A DNA stretch of 64,000 nucleotides from Alpinimonas psychrophila (GCF_014137865.1 NZ_JACGWU010000003.1:1-64000); one strand, 5' to 3'; shown: positions 35,901 through 43,426, numbered from the stretch's first letter. Program-made: numbers and translations. Notes: generated by a model not told the origin, from the letters alone.

Positions 35901-36007
35901 TTAGCGCCGAGGGGAGGTAACGCAATTTTGGTTCGAATTATCGAGGGCGGAGTGCGCGGAGTGGAGCGCCGTATTGTCCCAATCTCGTCTTTCTTCATTT
36001 GCATCAC
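32936..36007 (-). CDS. Large STAND-type transcriptional activator with BTAD domain
   Basis: 1023 residues. The N-terminal NTPase resembles the MalT/LAL group: Walker A ATAGSGKTT at residues 61-69 and Walker B-like PLILVVDGLEHL. A long helical-repeat middle follows. The C-terminus has a winged-helix-like segment (SVTRSEALKALFEGENNDSSRAYLRQAVHRLR) and a BTAD/TPR region (LLLEANRLQGEDKLQLL...YSERAWRMMMRVSNAIGD), as in SARP-type activators, instead of a LuxR helix-turn-helix. The start is GTG 36007 or ATG 36004. It diverges from the flavin reductase and lies behind the HpaB-like gene, so it probably activates the hydroxyquinol genes. Confidence 0.82.
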   Translation of the reverse strand: MMQMKKDEIGTIRRSTPRTPPSIIRTKIALPPLGANLVERPRLTKLICDTIRDNQIVIVAATAGSGKTTAVVQACQSGVTPVAWLTLDWADSAPGRILVYLEATIASHVESVRGLVHGVLAARITHDEAAGLLVDATNGFPLILVVDGLEHLTESPGGLAVIEALVRYAPSSLKVVLLSRSDIPIDSRMISGVDLVAAIGEQDLAFTLEEAVIVLQKMEMGDVDAIHAMEVTNGWVAGILFESWRSRQNIIGVGGESDPLHGYLSSQILDRLDPVEREFLIGTSLLDEVTPSRATALEERRSPQILMGLRTKHLPVSWVVGHEGMRCHPRFREYLIALFERREPKEVAYRRSLYGDLLLTEGHHEEAVEQYMLVGDLDKALIPAEAVIGGIIDRLDFAIADRWLGVFVTSFGEHDPRLALPQLLLAISRENYGLACDISDSLEIAKQRDEFASTSAVGASMMAWSYWHLNRILDMESVMAKAPLTPEVAAVRYLMTLLNENYATEFDKGIKLTGGPLDALVMRVHFAHGRLKEMAQEPESPWAAAVSAPWRIGVLRATGRLTEALDVYARSDLHAHSLSWLHGIVGPELMIDLQRVDEARHALVIGRNHIKASGSIVFEWLNILIEVKLELKLQRNTERAIFLLNQVEEASNRKYNFINEAVDMWRGLANLLMGDHDGLALVSLRRAVESMNRAQRIIDLPSAAVYLAEAEWRSGNSDAADIATDWALAAAQQQGSNHQLLLALADFEAVVTRRLDVETDVDSEWHELGRSLMGRDLKGQSQSRVWLLLQEFGETSLEVGGICVKPRIAKSLALIALLATSPNHSVTRSEALKALFEGENNDSSRAYLRQAVHRLREVMPPGLGPSFVGDVLSFTGVVSITSESTQFESLLLEANRLQGEDKLQLLVRALALFDKGEYLPRIESSWADGRRSSMSEKAVTASLAGAAICFAAQRYQQAKKMAEASLAGDPYSERAWRMMMRVSNAIGDADAVTSSYLRCEAALAEGSLVPSSATKELFLLLRP

Positions 36008-36116
36008 TATTTCGTTTCGGTTAACGCGCGGGGAGACATGCTGTATTCGAGACCCTAACTGGGGTCAAGCGAATATTGCAATGGGGACGCCGTCCCTCTT
36101 AGGGGTAAGGAATCAA

Positions 36117-36620
36117 ATGTTGAATCCAGTGACTCAATTTACTTCGGTAGTCGATCGAGACATTTTCCGCGATGTTATATCGAACCTCGTGAGCGGTGTT
36201 TCAATCATCAGCTCTCAACGCGGAAACGAGCGATTTGGGGTGACAGCAAGCTCTGTCACATCACTGTCGATGGATCCCGCGTCAATCCTGGTTTGTCTTA
36301 ACCAGCGCCTAGCCATTACAAATGTGATCTCGGAGACAGGGGTTTTTGCGGTAAATATTTTGGGTGAAGATCATGGACAATTAGCGGCTCAATTCGCAAC
36401 GAGTCATGTCGATAAATTTCGGGGAACGAACCTGAAGAAAGACAGTCTTGGAAACCCAATACTGGCTGACGCGCTCGCCCATCTTGAGTGTCGCGTCATG
36501 GAGAGAAAAGATTACGCAACTCACGCTATTTTTATTGCACAAATCGAATCTGCGTCATCTCGACTCGGCTCTCCGCTGGCCTATTTCCGGAGTTCCTTTG
36601 GTCGCTTTGAGGTTGAGTAG
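36117..36620 (+). CDS. Flavin reductase, HpaC family (small component)
   Basis: 167-residue NAD(P)H:flavin oxidoreductase domain protein. The FMN-binding region FGVTASSVTSLSMDPASILVCLNQ and the segment GVFAVNILGEDHGQLAAQFA are characteristic, and the protein ends in a short beta-strand tail. It supplies reduced FAD/FMN to two-component hydroxylases and is the obvious partner of the HpaB-like oxygenase at 31144-32745. The start ATG follows AAGGA; an in-frame ATG at 36081 would add 12 residues but has a poorer site. It shares a 109-bp divergent promoter region with the large activator. Confidence 0.9.
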   Translation: MLNPVTQFTSVVDRDIFRDVISNLVSGVSIISSQRGNERFGVTASSVTSLSMDPASILVCLNQRLAITNVISETGVFAVNILGEDHGQLAAQFATSHVDKFRGTNLKKDSLGNPILADALAHLECRVMERKDYATHAIFIAQIESASSRLGSPLAYFRSSFGRFEVE

Positions 36621-36944
36621 AAGTTGCTGGCTTCGTTTTCCGGGTTCTGTTACTAAGAGCAGTCGCCATAAACGTTGAGAAGGATAGGGGGTTATGGGCG
36701 TTCAATAACTACTTGATCCCGAACTGCTTCTGAGGTCTCCTCGGCAGTTGAGCATTCATTAATCTAGGTCGGCGGGAAACCGTTTCCCACCTGGCGTAAT
36801 CGTTATCTGAAAGATCCCTTGGTGAATCGAACAGGGGGAATCAAATCGTGTAGAATTGTATATGATTCGAGAATTGCACGCGTTTCGTTCGTCTGAATAA
36901 AGTTAGTTTTGCCGTCATTTTTTTGCCGTACGAAGGAGTACGCA
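36621..36944. promoter_or_regulatory. Intergenic region with several palindromes upstream of the AraC regulator
   Basis: 324 bp holding no gene. A hairpin AACTGC...GCAGTT (36722-36749) with an inner GAGG/CCTC stem may end the flavin reductase transcript. GGGAAACCGTTTCCC (36774-36788) is a perfect inverted repeat. GAATTGTATATGATTC (36853-36868) resembles the GntR-type operator at 21233-21248. Confidence 0.5.
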
Positions 36945-37943
36945 GTGGAACTTTCTGCAACCGTGAAGCACCCAGATGTGACGGTCCTGTTCTCAACGGA
37001 CAATTTCTCTGAATGGCGACACGCAATATCGCAGGCCTTCGTGCCGCTTCACGTCAGTACAGGGCATGCCGAGAACTTCATGGGGAAGATTCGTTCGCGC
37101 TCCATGGGCGATATTTTGATTAGTGAAATAACCGCCGGGCCTCACCAAGTGGAGCGAACTCCAGCGCTTATTTCTCGCAGTGAAAAGCGTTATTACAAGC
37201 TCTCCTTGCAGCTATCGGGTACGGGACTGCTGATTCAGGACAACCGCGAAGCGATTTTGCGCCCGGGAGATATCGCGATTTACGACACGGATCGACCGTA
37301 CACACTTACGTTTGACCGTGATTTTCGGTCTCTCGTGGTGATGTTTCCACAGACGCTCATCGACCTCCCCAGGGATGCTGTTAGCCGATTGACGGCGACC
37401 CGAATCCCCGGTGACGAAGGCCTCACTCGCCTGGTCGGACCGTTCCTCACTCACTTGATGAGGAACATGGACCGCCTCACTGGACACAGCGGGATGCGCC
37501 TGGTTCACAACACTCTGGACCTAGTCTCGACGGTCTTGCATAGTGAACTTGATTCGCGCGGAGGTGAGAATCAGGCTAATCATCGGGCCACGAGGGTTCA
37601 AGAAATTCGCGCCTATATTGACGAGCACCTTTCGGATCCCGATCTCAGTCCTGCCCGAATTGCTGCCGTCAGCTTCATCTCCACGCGCCATCTCCACGGT
37701 ATTTTTAAGGACCAGGAAGTCACCGTTTCGGCTTGGATCCGTGGCCGTCGGCTGGAGAATTGTCGCCGGGACTTGGCCGATCCTCTGTTTTTCAGCACAT
37801 CCGTCGCTATGGTTGGTGCTCGTTGGGGTTTCACGGACGCCTCCCATTTCAGCAGGCTTTTCCGGGCGACTTTTGGCCAGACGCCGAGCGACTTCCGAAT
37901 GCGCGAAATGGAAGAGTTCCGCCGCACACGGCAGGCGAGCTGA
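36945..37943 (+). CDS. AraC-family transcriptional regulator
   Basis: 332 residues. An N-terminal AraC-binding-like sensor domain (YKLSLQLSGTGLLIQDNREAI, then RPGDIAIYDTDRPYTLTF) is followed by a C-terminal double helix-turn-helix: IDEHLSDPDLSPARIAAVSFISTRHLHGIFK and then WGFTDASHFSRLFRATFGQTPSDFR. This arrangement resembles FeaR-type regulators of aromatic amine and acid catabolism. The GTG at 36945 is preferred because AAGGAG lies six bases upstream; an in-frame TTG at 36909 lacks a site. The gene after it is a decayed copy. The ABC importer begins 0.85 kb downstream and may be its target. Confidence 0.9.
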   Translation: MELSATVKHPDVTVLFSTDNFSEWRHAISQAFVPLHVSTGHAENFMGKIRSRSMGDILISEITAGPHQVERTPALISRSEKRYYKLSLQLSGTGLLIQDNREAILRPGDIAIYDTDRPYTLTFDRDFRSLVVMFPQTLIDLPRDAVSRLTATRIPGDEGLTRLVGPFLTHLMRNMDRLTGHSGMRLVHNTLDLVSTVLHSELDSRGGENQANHRATRVQEIRAYIDEHLSDPDLSPARIAAVSFISTRHLHGIFKDQEVTVSAWIRGRRLENCRRDLADPLFFSTSVAMVGARWGFTDASHFSRLFRATFGQTPSDFRMREMEEFRRTRQAS

Positions 37944-37959
37944 GGGGGCAGCACCTTCT

Positions 37960-38642
37960 GCACTGACTGGCGGTCGGGATATCGTCTCGCTCCAACTCTC
38001 ACAAGAACCTACGAGACGGGATTCCGCTCCTTGGTGTGCCGGTTTCCTCAGAACTTCCTGGACCTTCCCAGAGAGTCAATCTTTCAATTAACCGCGACAC
38101 GTTTCGAAGCGTCCTCCGAAGTTGCCCAACTTGTCGGTCCGTTCCTCACCCAAGCGGCTGATGCCATTGACTTGTTCCAGGCAACCAGCAGAGCCCGCCT
38201 GATGCACAATGCGGTCGATCTAATTTCTACGCTCCTCCACGAAGAATTGGGCCTACGCGTGGGCAGCAGTCTGACGCGCAAACAGTCTGCCTTGATGGCG
38301 CACGTCAATGTCTATATTGATGGGCACCTTTTGGACCCCAGTCTGCGACCCCCTTATGTGGCGCGGGCAAGTTATACTTCGACCCGTTACCTCCATGCAA
38401 TCTTTCTCGCTCAGGGGGTGAGCGTTTCGACTTGGATTTGCATCCTCCGATTGTCACGTTGCTATCGCGATTTACTCGACCCACTTCTGGTGGAAATATC
38501 GATTTCTGCGACAGCGAATCGGTGGGGTTTTACGGACTCGTCTCAGTGCCGTCAAGTTTTCCGAAAGTCGTGCAGAGAATCTGCTCGCGACATCCGGAAA
38601 CGAACTTCGCTCTCAGACAACTGCACTGCTCCACGGGACTAG
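37960..38642 (+). pseudogene. Decayed tandem copy of the AraC regulator
   Basis: The frame ending at 38642 reads FRSLVCRFPQNFLDLPRESI, then LVGPFLTQAADAIDLFQATS, YIDGHLLDPSLRPPYVARAS and NRWGFTDSSQCRQVF. These align with FRSLVVMFPQTLIDLPRDAV, LVGPFLTHLMRNMDRLTGHS, YIDEHLSDPDLSPARIAAVS and ARWGFTDASHFSRLF of the intact neighbour. The first ~110 residues are absent, and homology upstream of 38031 continues with a frameshift (TLTRTYETGFRSL). Key helix-turn-helix positions are altered. It is best read as a broken duplicate, although the C-terminal part is still one open frame of about 200 codons. Confidence 0.82.
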
Positions 38643-38704
38643 AAGGACACATTTCTGGATCCTAATCTTTATCCACAGGACTGGAAGTGACGATGATGTC
38701 ATTT

Positions 38705-38754
38705 TTTTCGGAGCTTCAGGTCTTTGCACGATTTTGCAAACGTAACTCCGAAAA
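38705..38754. repeat. Nested inverted repeats upstream of the ABC importer
   Basis: Outer arms TTTTCGGAG (38705-38713) and CTCCGAAAA (38746-38754) are perfect complements. Inside them TTTGCA (38723-38728) and TGCAAA (38735-38740) form a second pair. The element ends 42 bp before the substrate-binding protein start, so it may be an operator or a leader hairpin of the importer operon. Confidence 0.7.
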
Positions 38755-38796
38755 GTGAAACGTTGTTGTTTCGCACCAAACCGAGAGGCATCACAC

Positions 38797-40005
38797 ATGC
38801 ACATCACAAAGAAAGTTCTTGCAGTAGCCGGCATTGCCGCCGCATCGGCTTTGATTCTGGCGGGCTGTTCTAGCACGTCAACCAGCACCGGCGGCACCGC
38901 AGCCACGGGTATCCCCATCATCGTTTCGGGTATCAGCACGCTGTCCGTTTTCCCCGAAGCTCCTCAAGCAGCTCAGGCCGTCTTTGACGAGTACAACGCT
39001 GCGGGTGGCTTCAATGGCCGCCCCATCGCTTACACCGTCTACGACGATAAGATTGACCCCGCCGTCACCGCAACGGCCGCGAAGGATGCACTCGCTGCTG
39101 GCTCGGTAGCCATGGTCGGTTCCTCCTCGCTTCTCGAGTGCGGCGTGAACTACAAGACATGGCAAGACAATAGCGTCGTCTCCTACCAGGGAACTGGTGT
39201 TGACCCCTTCTGTTTCGCTACCCCCAACATTGCTCCTGCCAATGACGGCCCTTTCTTTGACATCTACGCCACGGCGTGGAACGCCGTCAAGGTTGACGGT
39301 GCCAAGAGCGCTTGTATCCTTGCTGCAACTGCTGACCCCGCAACGAAGCTTGCCTACGAGCAGACGTTCAAGGACTTCGAGAAGGCAACGAACACCAAGT
39401 TCGCCTACATTGATGACTCTGTCGGCTACGGTGCCGATTACACCGCCGCAATCACTAACTTGCTCGGCAAGGGTTGCGACGCCGTCATCATGGGTGGCGT
39501 CGGTCCCGACGTCACGGGAATGATCTCGGCAATGACGGCCCAGGGTTCCAAGCTTCCTGTCTACGTTCAGACGTCGTGCTACTACCCAGACTTCGCTGCC
39601 GGTGTTGCTTCCTACGGTGGCAAGGTTTCGGTTCCCGCTGAGTTTGCTCCATTGGATGACCCCGCAAACGCAGACTTCTCGGCTCTCATGGCTGCGAAGA
39701 ATGTCACGCCGTCCTCCTTCGCACAGGGTGGCTACCTCGCCGCTAAGGACTTTATTTCCGCCCTCGAGCGCACCACAGGTGACGTCACGGCCAAGTCGGT
39801 CATGGCTGCCGCAACCTCGCAGACGGAAGCAAACTCGAGTGGAATGCGCGGTAACCCCTGGATCTTCGGACCCGGAACCTCGCACCAGGCGAACGCTGCA
39901 ACGTACCGAATTGATATCGCTCCCGGATCCGGTGTATGGGCGAATGTCGGCCCATGGCTCCTCGGAGACACCATGAAGTGGGTCAACACGGTCGTCCCGT
40001 CCTAA
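38797..40005 (+). CDS. Branched-chain-type ABC importer substrate-binding lipoprotein
   Basis: 402 residues. A basic start and hydrophobic stretch lead to the lipobox LILAGC, so the protein is anchored outside the membrane. The rest is a type I periplasmic-binding fold of the Leu/Ile/Val-binding (HAAT) family: GRPIAYTVYDDKIDPAVTATAAKD, then VSYQGTGVDPFCF and GCDAVIMGGVGPDVTGM. Such proteins also bind aromatic acids in catabolic clusters, which the context favours. GAGAGG lies upstream of the ATG. It is first in an operon with two permease units and two ATPases. A strong hairpin follows it. Confidence 0.92.
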   Translation: MHITKKVLAVAGIAAASALILAGCSSTSTSTGGTAATGIPIIVSGISTLSVFPEAPQAAQAVFDEYNAAGGFNGRPIAYTVYDDKIDPAVTATAAKDALAAGSVAMVGSSSLLECGVNYKTWQDNSVVSYQGTGVDPFCFATPNIAPANDGPFFDIYATAWNAVKVDGAKSACILAATADPATKLAYEQTFKDFEKATNTKFAYIDDSVGYGADYTAAITNLLGKGCDAVIMGGVGPDVTGMISAMTAQGSKLPVYVQTSCYYPDFAAGVASYGGKVSVPAEFAPLDDPANADFSALMAAKNVTPSSFAQGGYLAAKDFISALERTTGDVTAKSVMAAATSQTEANSSGMRGNPWIFGPGTSHQANAATYRIDIAPGSGVWANVGPWLLGDTMKWVNTVVPS

Positions 40006-40033
40006 CATGAGTCACCGCGAGTAATTCGCACAA

Positions 40034-40074
40034 GCTGTGGGGGCGTTCTCGCCCCCACAGCACCTCTGTTTTTG
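40034..40074 (+). terminator. Attenuating hairpin between binding protein and permease genes
   Basis: Perfect 12-bp stem GCTGTGGGGGCG / CGCCCCCACAGC (40034-40045, 40050-40061) with loop TTCT, then a T-run at 40069-40074 (CTGTTTTTGT). It probably lets the binding protein be made in excess over the membrane parts while part of the transcription reads through. Confidence 0.75.
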
Positions 40075-40120
40075 TCTCATTGTCGAGGCCTCTCAACACG
40101 TTCTTTTTATAGGAGTTCAC

Positions 40121-40987
40121 ATGTGGTTGAACAACGTCGTCGCTGGCCTTACGCCCGGCGCGACCTACGCCATCGTGGGAGTATTGCTGACGCTCATGTC
40201 GCAGCTAACCCGCGTTGTTAACTTCGCCCAGGTCGCCGTCGGGATGTTCGGCGGATATATATCCCTGACGCTCGTCACCAAGATGCATCTGCCGATTTTC
40301 GTTGGCGTGATCGGAGGCATCCTCGTAGCGGCGCTGCTGTCGGCTCTCCTTGGCTGGATCATTGCAACGTGGCTTGCCGAGGCCTCGACCTCTGCTCGCT
40401 CGGCGGTGACGGTCGCGGCGCTACTCTTTTTAATCTCGCTCGCCTTCATTTTGTTCGGTTATCGAAATCAGCCCTTCCCTACTCTGGTGGCAGGTCCAAT
40501 GTTTACGCTCCCCGGTGGGGCGGTGGTCAGCAAAGTAACGGTGCTTGTCATTGGTTTGGCAATCGTCATCACGGTTGGTTCATGGGCATTCCTCAAGTTC
40601 ACTGCATTTGGAGTCAAGCTCCGGGCAGTTTCGGATCGTCAAATGGCGGCCGAACTTCTTGGCATTAACGTCAAAATGTTGAACGTGAGCGTCTGGTCCA
40701 TTACGGGCGCCATCGCTGGCCTGACGGTGGCCCTGGTGGGCCCTACTGCGAGCAACGACTACGTGACGGTCTCGACTTTGGTTATTCCCGGCGCCGCCGC
40801 CGCCCTCGTTGGCGCATTCAAAAGGATGGATCTTGCTCTCGTGGGCGGTCTTGCAATCGGCGCCATTCAGGGCCTTTTCTCAGGATTCCCCAACCTACTC
40901 ATTGTTCGGGACTGGGTTCCCATCATTTTCATCATCTTGTTCCTCTTGTGGAACCAACGGAAGGAAGTATGGGATGTTGCGCGTTAG
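40121..40987 (+). CDS. Branched-chain-type ABC importer permease (LivH-like)
   Basis: 288-residue inner-membrane permease with about eight hydrophobic segments and the LivH-type opening LTPGATYAIVGVLLTLMSQLTRVVNFAQVAVGMFGGY. The cytoplasmic coupling-loop region FGVKLRAVSDRQMAAELLGINVKMLN is present. The start ATG at 40121 has AGGAG five bases upstream. The last 14 bases overlap the following permease-ATPase fusion gene, indicating coupled translation. Confidence 0.92.
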   Translation: MWLNNVVAGLTPGATYAIVGVLLTLMSQLTRVVNFAQVAVGMFGGYISLTLVTKMHLPIFVGVIGGILVAALLSALLGWIIATWLAEASTSARSAVTVAALLFLISLAFILFGYRNQPFPTLVAGPMFTLPGGAVVSKVTVLVIGLAIVITVGSWAFLKFTAFGVKLRAVSDRQMAAELLGINVKMLNVSVWSITGAIAGLTVALVGPTASNDYVTVSTLVIPGAAAALVGAFKRMDLALVGGLAIGAIQGLFSGFPNLLIVRDWVPIIFIILFLLWNQRKEVWDVAR

Positions 40988-42743
40988 GGTCGCTTCTCAA
41001 GAAAAATGGTGGCTTCCCTTAGCCATCGGTGGGATTGCCATCGTTGTGGGAATCCTTATTGCCGTCATCGTTCCCGCTGACTCCCTCTTTCGTCCGACCA
41101 CCATCCTCGTCGCCAGTATTTCGCTCATGGGCTTGGGCGTCGTAACCGGCACCGCCGGCATGATTGCCCTGTGCCAACTCTCGTTCGCCGCTGTTGGTGC
41201 GTGGATTGTTGAGTGGCTCTCGGTCAACGACGTGTGGGGCAACATCTTCGGCAATTTTTCCTTCGTTGTCTACATGTTGATTGCCGGTGTTGGAACTGCC
41301 GTCATCGGTGTCATCGTTGGACTCCCGGCGTTGCGATTGCGCGGCGTAAACCTTGCCGTTATCACCCTCGGTATTGCGGCAGCATTTGACCTCACCCTCC
41401 AGAAGACGTCGTTCCCGGCGCTGGTGGGCGGCAAGCACATTGCTCGTCCCTTTGGCCTTGGATCCGACTTCGGCGGTGACCGCGGAATTTTCATCTTTGC
41501 TGTCGTGGTCACGGCCGCTGTCGCCATCGGCGTCACGTACCTCCAGCACAGTCGTTGGGGTTCCTCGTGGAAGTCTGTTGCTTTCTCTGAGCGCAGCACG
41601 GCATCCGCGGGTACCAGCGTTCAGTTCGCCAAACTCACGGCGTTCGGCGTGAGTGCATTCCTCGGCGGCATCGCCGGGGCTCTCTTTGACAGCCAGATTA
41701 CGCAAGCCAATTACTCGAGCTTCTCGCCACTGCAGTCATTGGGAATGTATGTCCTCAGTGCCGTCGTCGGGTCGCACCTTATCGACATGGCACTCCTCGG
41801 TGGCATCCTCTTTGTTGTCATTCCTTGGATACTTCAGCTTCTTAAAGTCCCCCTCGAGTGGTCGACGGTTGTTTTCGGTGTTCTGGGAATCCAAGCTCTG
41901 ACCACCGGGTCCAATTTGGGAACGGATATTCGAAACGCATTCCGCAAGCGTCGCGGTAAAGCTCTCGTCCCGGTCGAGGTGGGAATTGCCTCGAGTGAGG
42001 CTGTTGCTGCCGTCCAGATTCCTCGGGGAACAGGCAAAGTTTTGCTCGAGGTCACGGGGCTCACGGTGGCATTTGGCGCGGTGAAAGCATTGACCGACGT
42101 GAATATTTCGGTGGAAGAAGGAACAATCTTGGGGCTTATCGGCCCCAACGGGGCAGGAAAGTCGACGTTTGTTGACGCTCTCACGGGATTCCTTCCTCAG
42201 CACGGCGGAACCGTCACTCTCGATGGCATCAGCCTCGACAAGCTCGCTCCCAACCGCATTGCGCGAGTCGGACTACGGCGCACGTACCAACAGGACCGGG
42301 TACCGCCGACGTTGAGAGTCGGGGCATACGTTCGTTTCGTTTCTCGGGGGCAATCAAGCCCGACCGAAATCGCAGAAATCCTGCAATTCTTCGCGTGCCC
42401 CGTGGCCAGCACGCCCTTGAGCTTGGTCGACGTGGGAACGCGTCGCCTCATCGAGGTGGCCGCGAGCATCGCAGCAAAGCCCAAGGTGTTGCTTCTGGAT
42501 GAGCCTGCTGCCGGTCTCTCGCATGAAGAGCACATCGCTTTCGGGGATCGGCTTCGCCAGGTACCCTCACGCTTTGGCGTTACGATCTTGCTCATTGAGC
42601 ACGACCTCGACCTCGTGCGGAGCGTTTGCTCCAGTCTTACGGTGTTGAACTTTGGTGAAGTCCTGGCAACCGGTTCACAGGAGAGCGTGCTCTCCAACCC
42701 CGATGTTCTCAAGGCCTACATGGGCGAAACGGAGCTCCTATGA
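40974..42743 (+). CDS. ABC importer permease-ATPase fusion (LivM-LivG)
   Basis: 589 residues fusing two transporter parts. Residues about 10-320 form the LivM-type permease (about nine hydrophobic segments; GLPALRLRGVNLAVITLGIAAAFDL). Residues about 350-589 are the LivG-type ATPase: Walker A GPNGAGKST, signature region VDVGTRRLIEVA, Walker B VLLLDEPAAGLS and a switch His in LLIEHDLDLV. LivM and LivG are separate in E. coli; fused forms occur in other bacteria. The ATG at 40974 overlaps the LivH stop; the gene's own stop overlaps the next ATG (ATGA). Confidence 0.92.
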   Translation: MLRVRVASQEKWWLPLAIGGIAIVVGILIAVIVPADSLFRPTTILVASISLMGLGVVTGTAGMIALCQLSFAAVGAWIVEWLSVNDVWGNIFGNFSFVVYMLIAGVGTAVIGVIVGLPALRLRGVNLAVITLGIAAAFDLTLQKTSFPALVGGKHIARPFGLGSDFGGDRGIFIFAVVVTAAVAIGVTYLQHSRWGSSWKSVAFSERSTASAGTSVQFAKLTAFGVSAFLGGIAGALFDSQITQANYSSFSPLQSLGMYVLSAVVGSHLIDMALLGGILFVVIPWILQLLKVPLEWSTVVFGVLGIQALTTGSNLGTDIRNAFRKRRGKALVPVEVGIASSEAVAAVQIPRGTGKVLLEVTGLTVAFGAVKALTDVNISVEEGTILGLIGPNGAGKSTFVDALTGFLPQHGGTVTLDGISLDKLAPNRIARVGLRRTYQQDRVPPTLRVGAYVRFVSRGQSSPTEIAEILQFFACPVASTPLSLVDVGTRRLIEVAASIAAKPKVLLLDEPAAGLSHEEHIAFGDRLRQVPSRFGVTILLIEHDLDLVRSVCSSLTVLNFGEVLATGSQESVLSNPDVLKAYMGETELL

Positions 42744-43426
42744 CACTCAAATTGAACGACGTGACGGTGAGTCGCGGCGTGGGCCCCGTCATCTCCAACG
42801 TCACCCTCGAGGTGACGCCCGGAGAGGTCACGACGGTCGTCGGCCCAAATGGGGCCGGCAAGACGAGCCTGCTCGAATCTCTTTCGGGGGTCATTGGCAT
42901 CAGCGGTGGTTCGATTGAGCTCGACGGTGTGGACATCTCCAAGATGTCGCGCCGCCGCCGGTCTCACGCCGGCCTCGCTCACGTGCAACAGGGACGCATG
43001 ATCTTCCCGTCGTTGACGGTCAAAGAGAACTTGCAACTCACTGCCAGTACCAAGGCTGACATGGATGGTGCGCTGGCTCTCTTCCCGGAACTGGAGAAGC
43101 GTCTGGATAGTGCTACCGTCCTCCTCTCCGGTGGCGAGCAGCAGATGGTCGTTTTGGCGCGTGCTTTTGCGGCGAAGCCCAAGTACCTGCTCCTTGATGA
43201 GATGTCCTTGGGCCTCGCGCCGGTGGTCTTTTTGCGATTGATCCCCATCATCGAGCAGATCGCGAAGACCGGGGTGGGAGTTCTCCTCGTCGAACAATTT
43301 GCACACTTGGCCCTCAAGATTGCGAGCGATTCCCTGGTCATTACCAGCGGCCATGTTTCCTATCACGGCCCAGCCGATGCTCTTCTCAAGGACCCTGATC
43401 TCCTCAAGAAGGCTTATCTCGGGTAG
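42740..43426 (+). CDS. ABC importer ATP-binding protein (LivF-like)
   Basis: 228-residue ATPase. Walker A GPNGAGKTS, Q-loop region HVQQGRMIFPSLTVKENL, signature LSGGEQQM, Walker B YLLLDEMSLGLAP and the switch region LLVEQFAHLAL are all intact. It pairs with the LivG domain of the upstream fusion to power uptake. Last gene of the importer operon. A weak stem CCGGCC/GGCCGG (43507-43538) followed by TTTCCC may end the transcript before gabD. Confidence 0.94.
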   Translation: MTLKLNDVTVSRGVGPVISNVTLEVTPGEVTTVVGPNGAGKTSLLESLSGVIGISGGSIELDGVDISKMSRRRRSHAGLAHVQQGRMIFPSLTVKENLQLTASTKADMDGALALFPELEKRLDSATVLLSGGEQQMVVLARAFAAKPKYLLLDEMSLGLAPVVFLRLIPIIEQIAKTGVGVLLVEQFAHLALKIASDSLVITSGHVSYHGPADALLKDPDLLKKAYLG

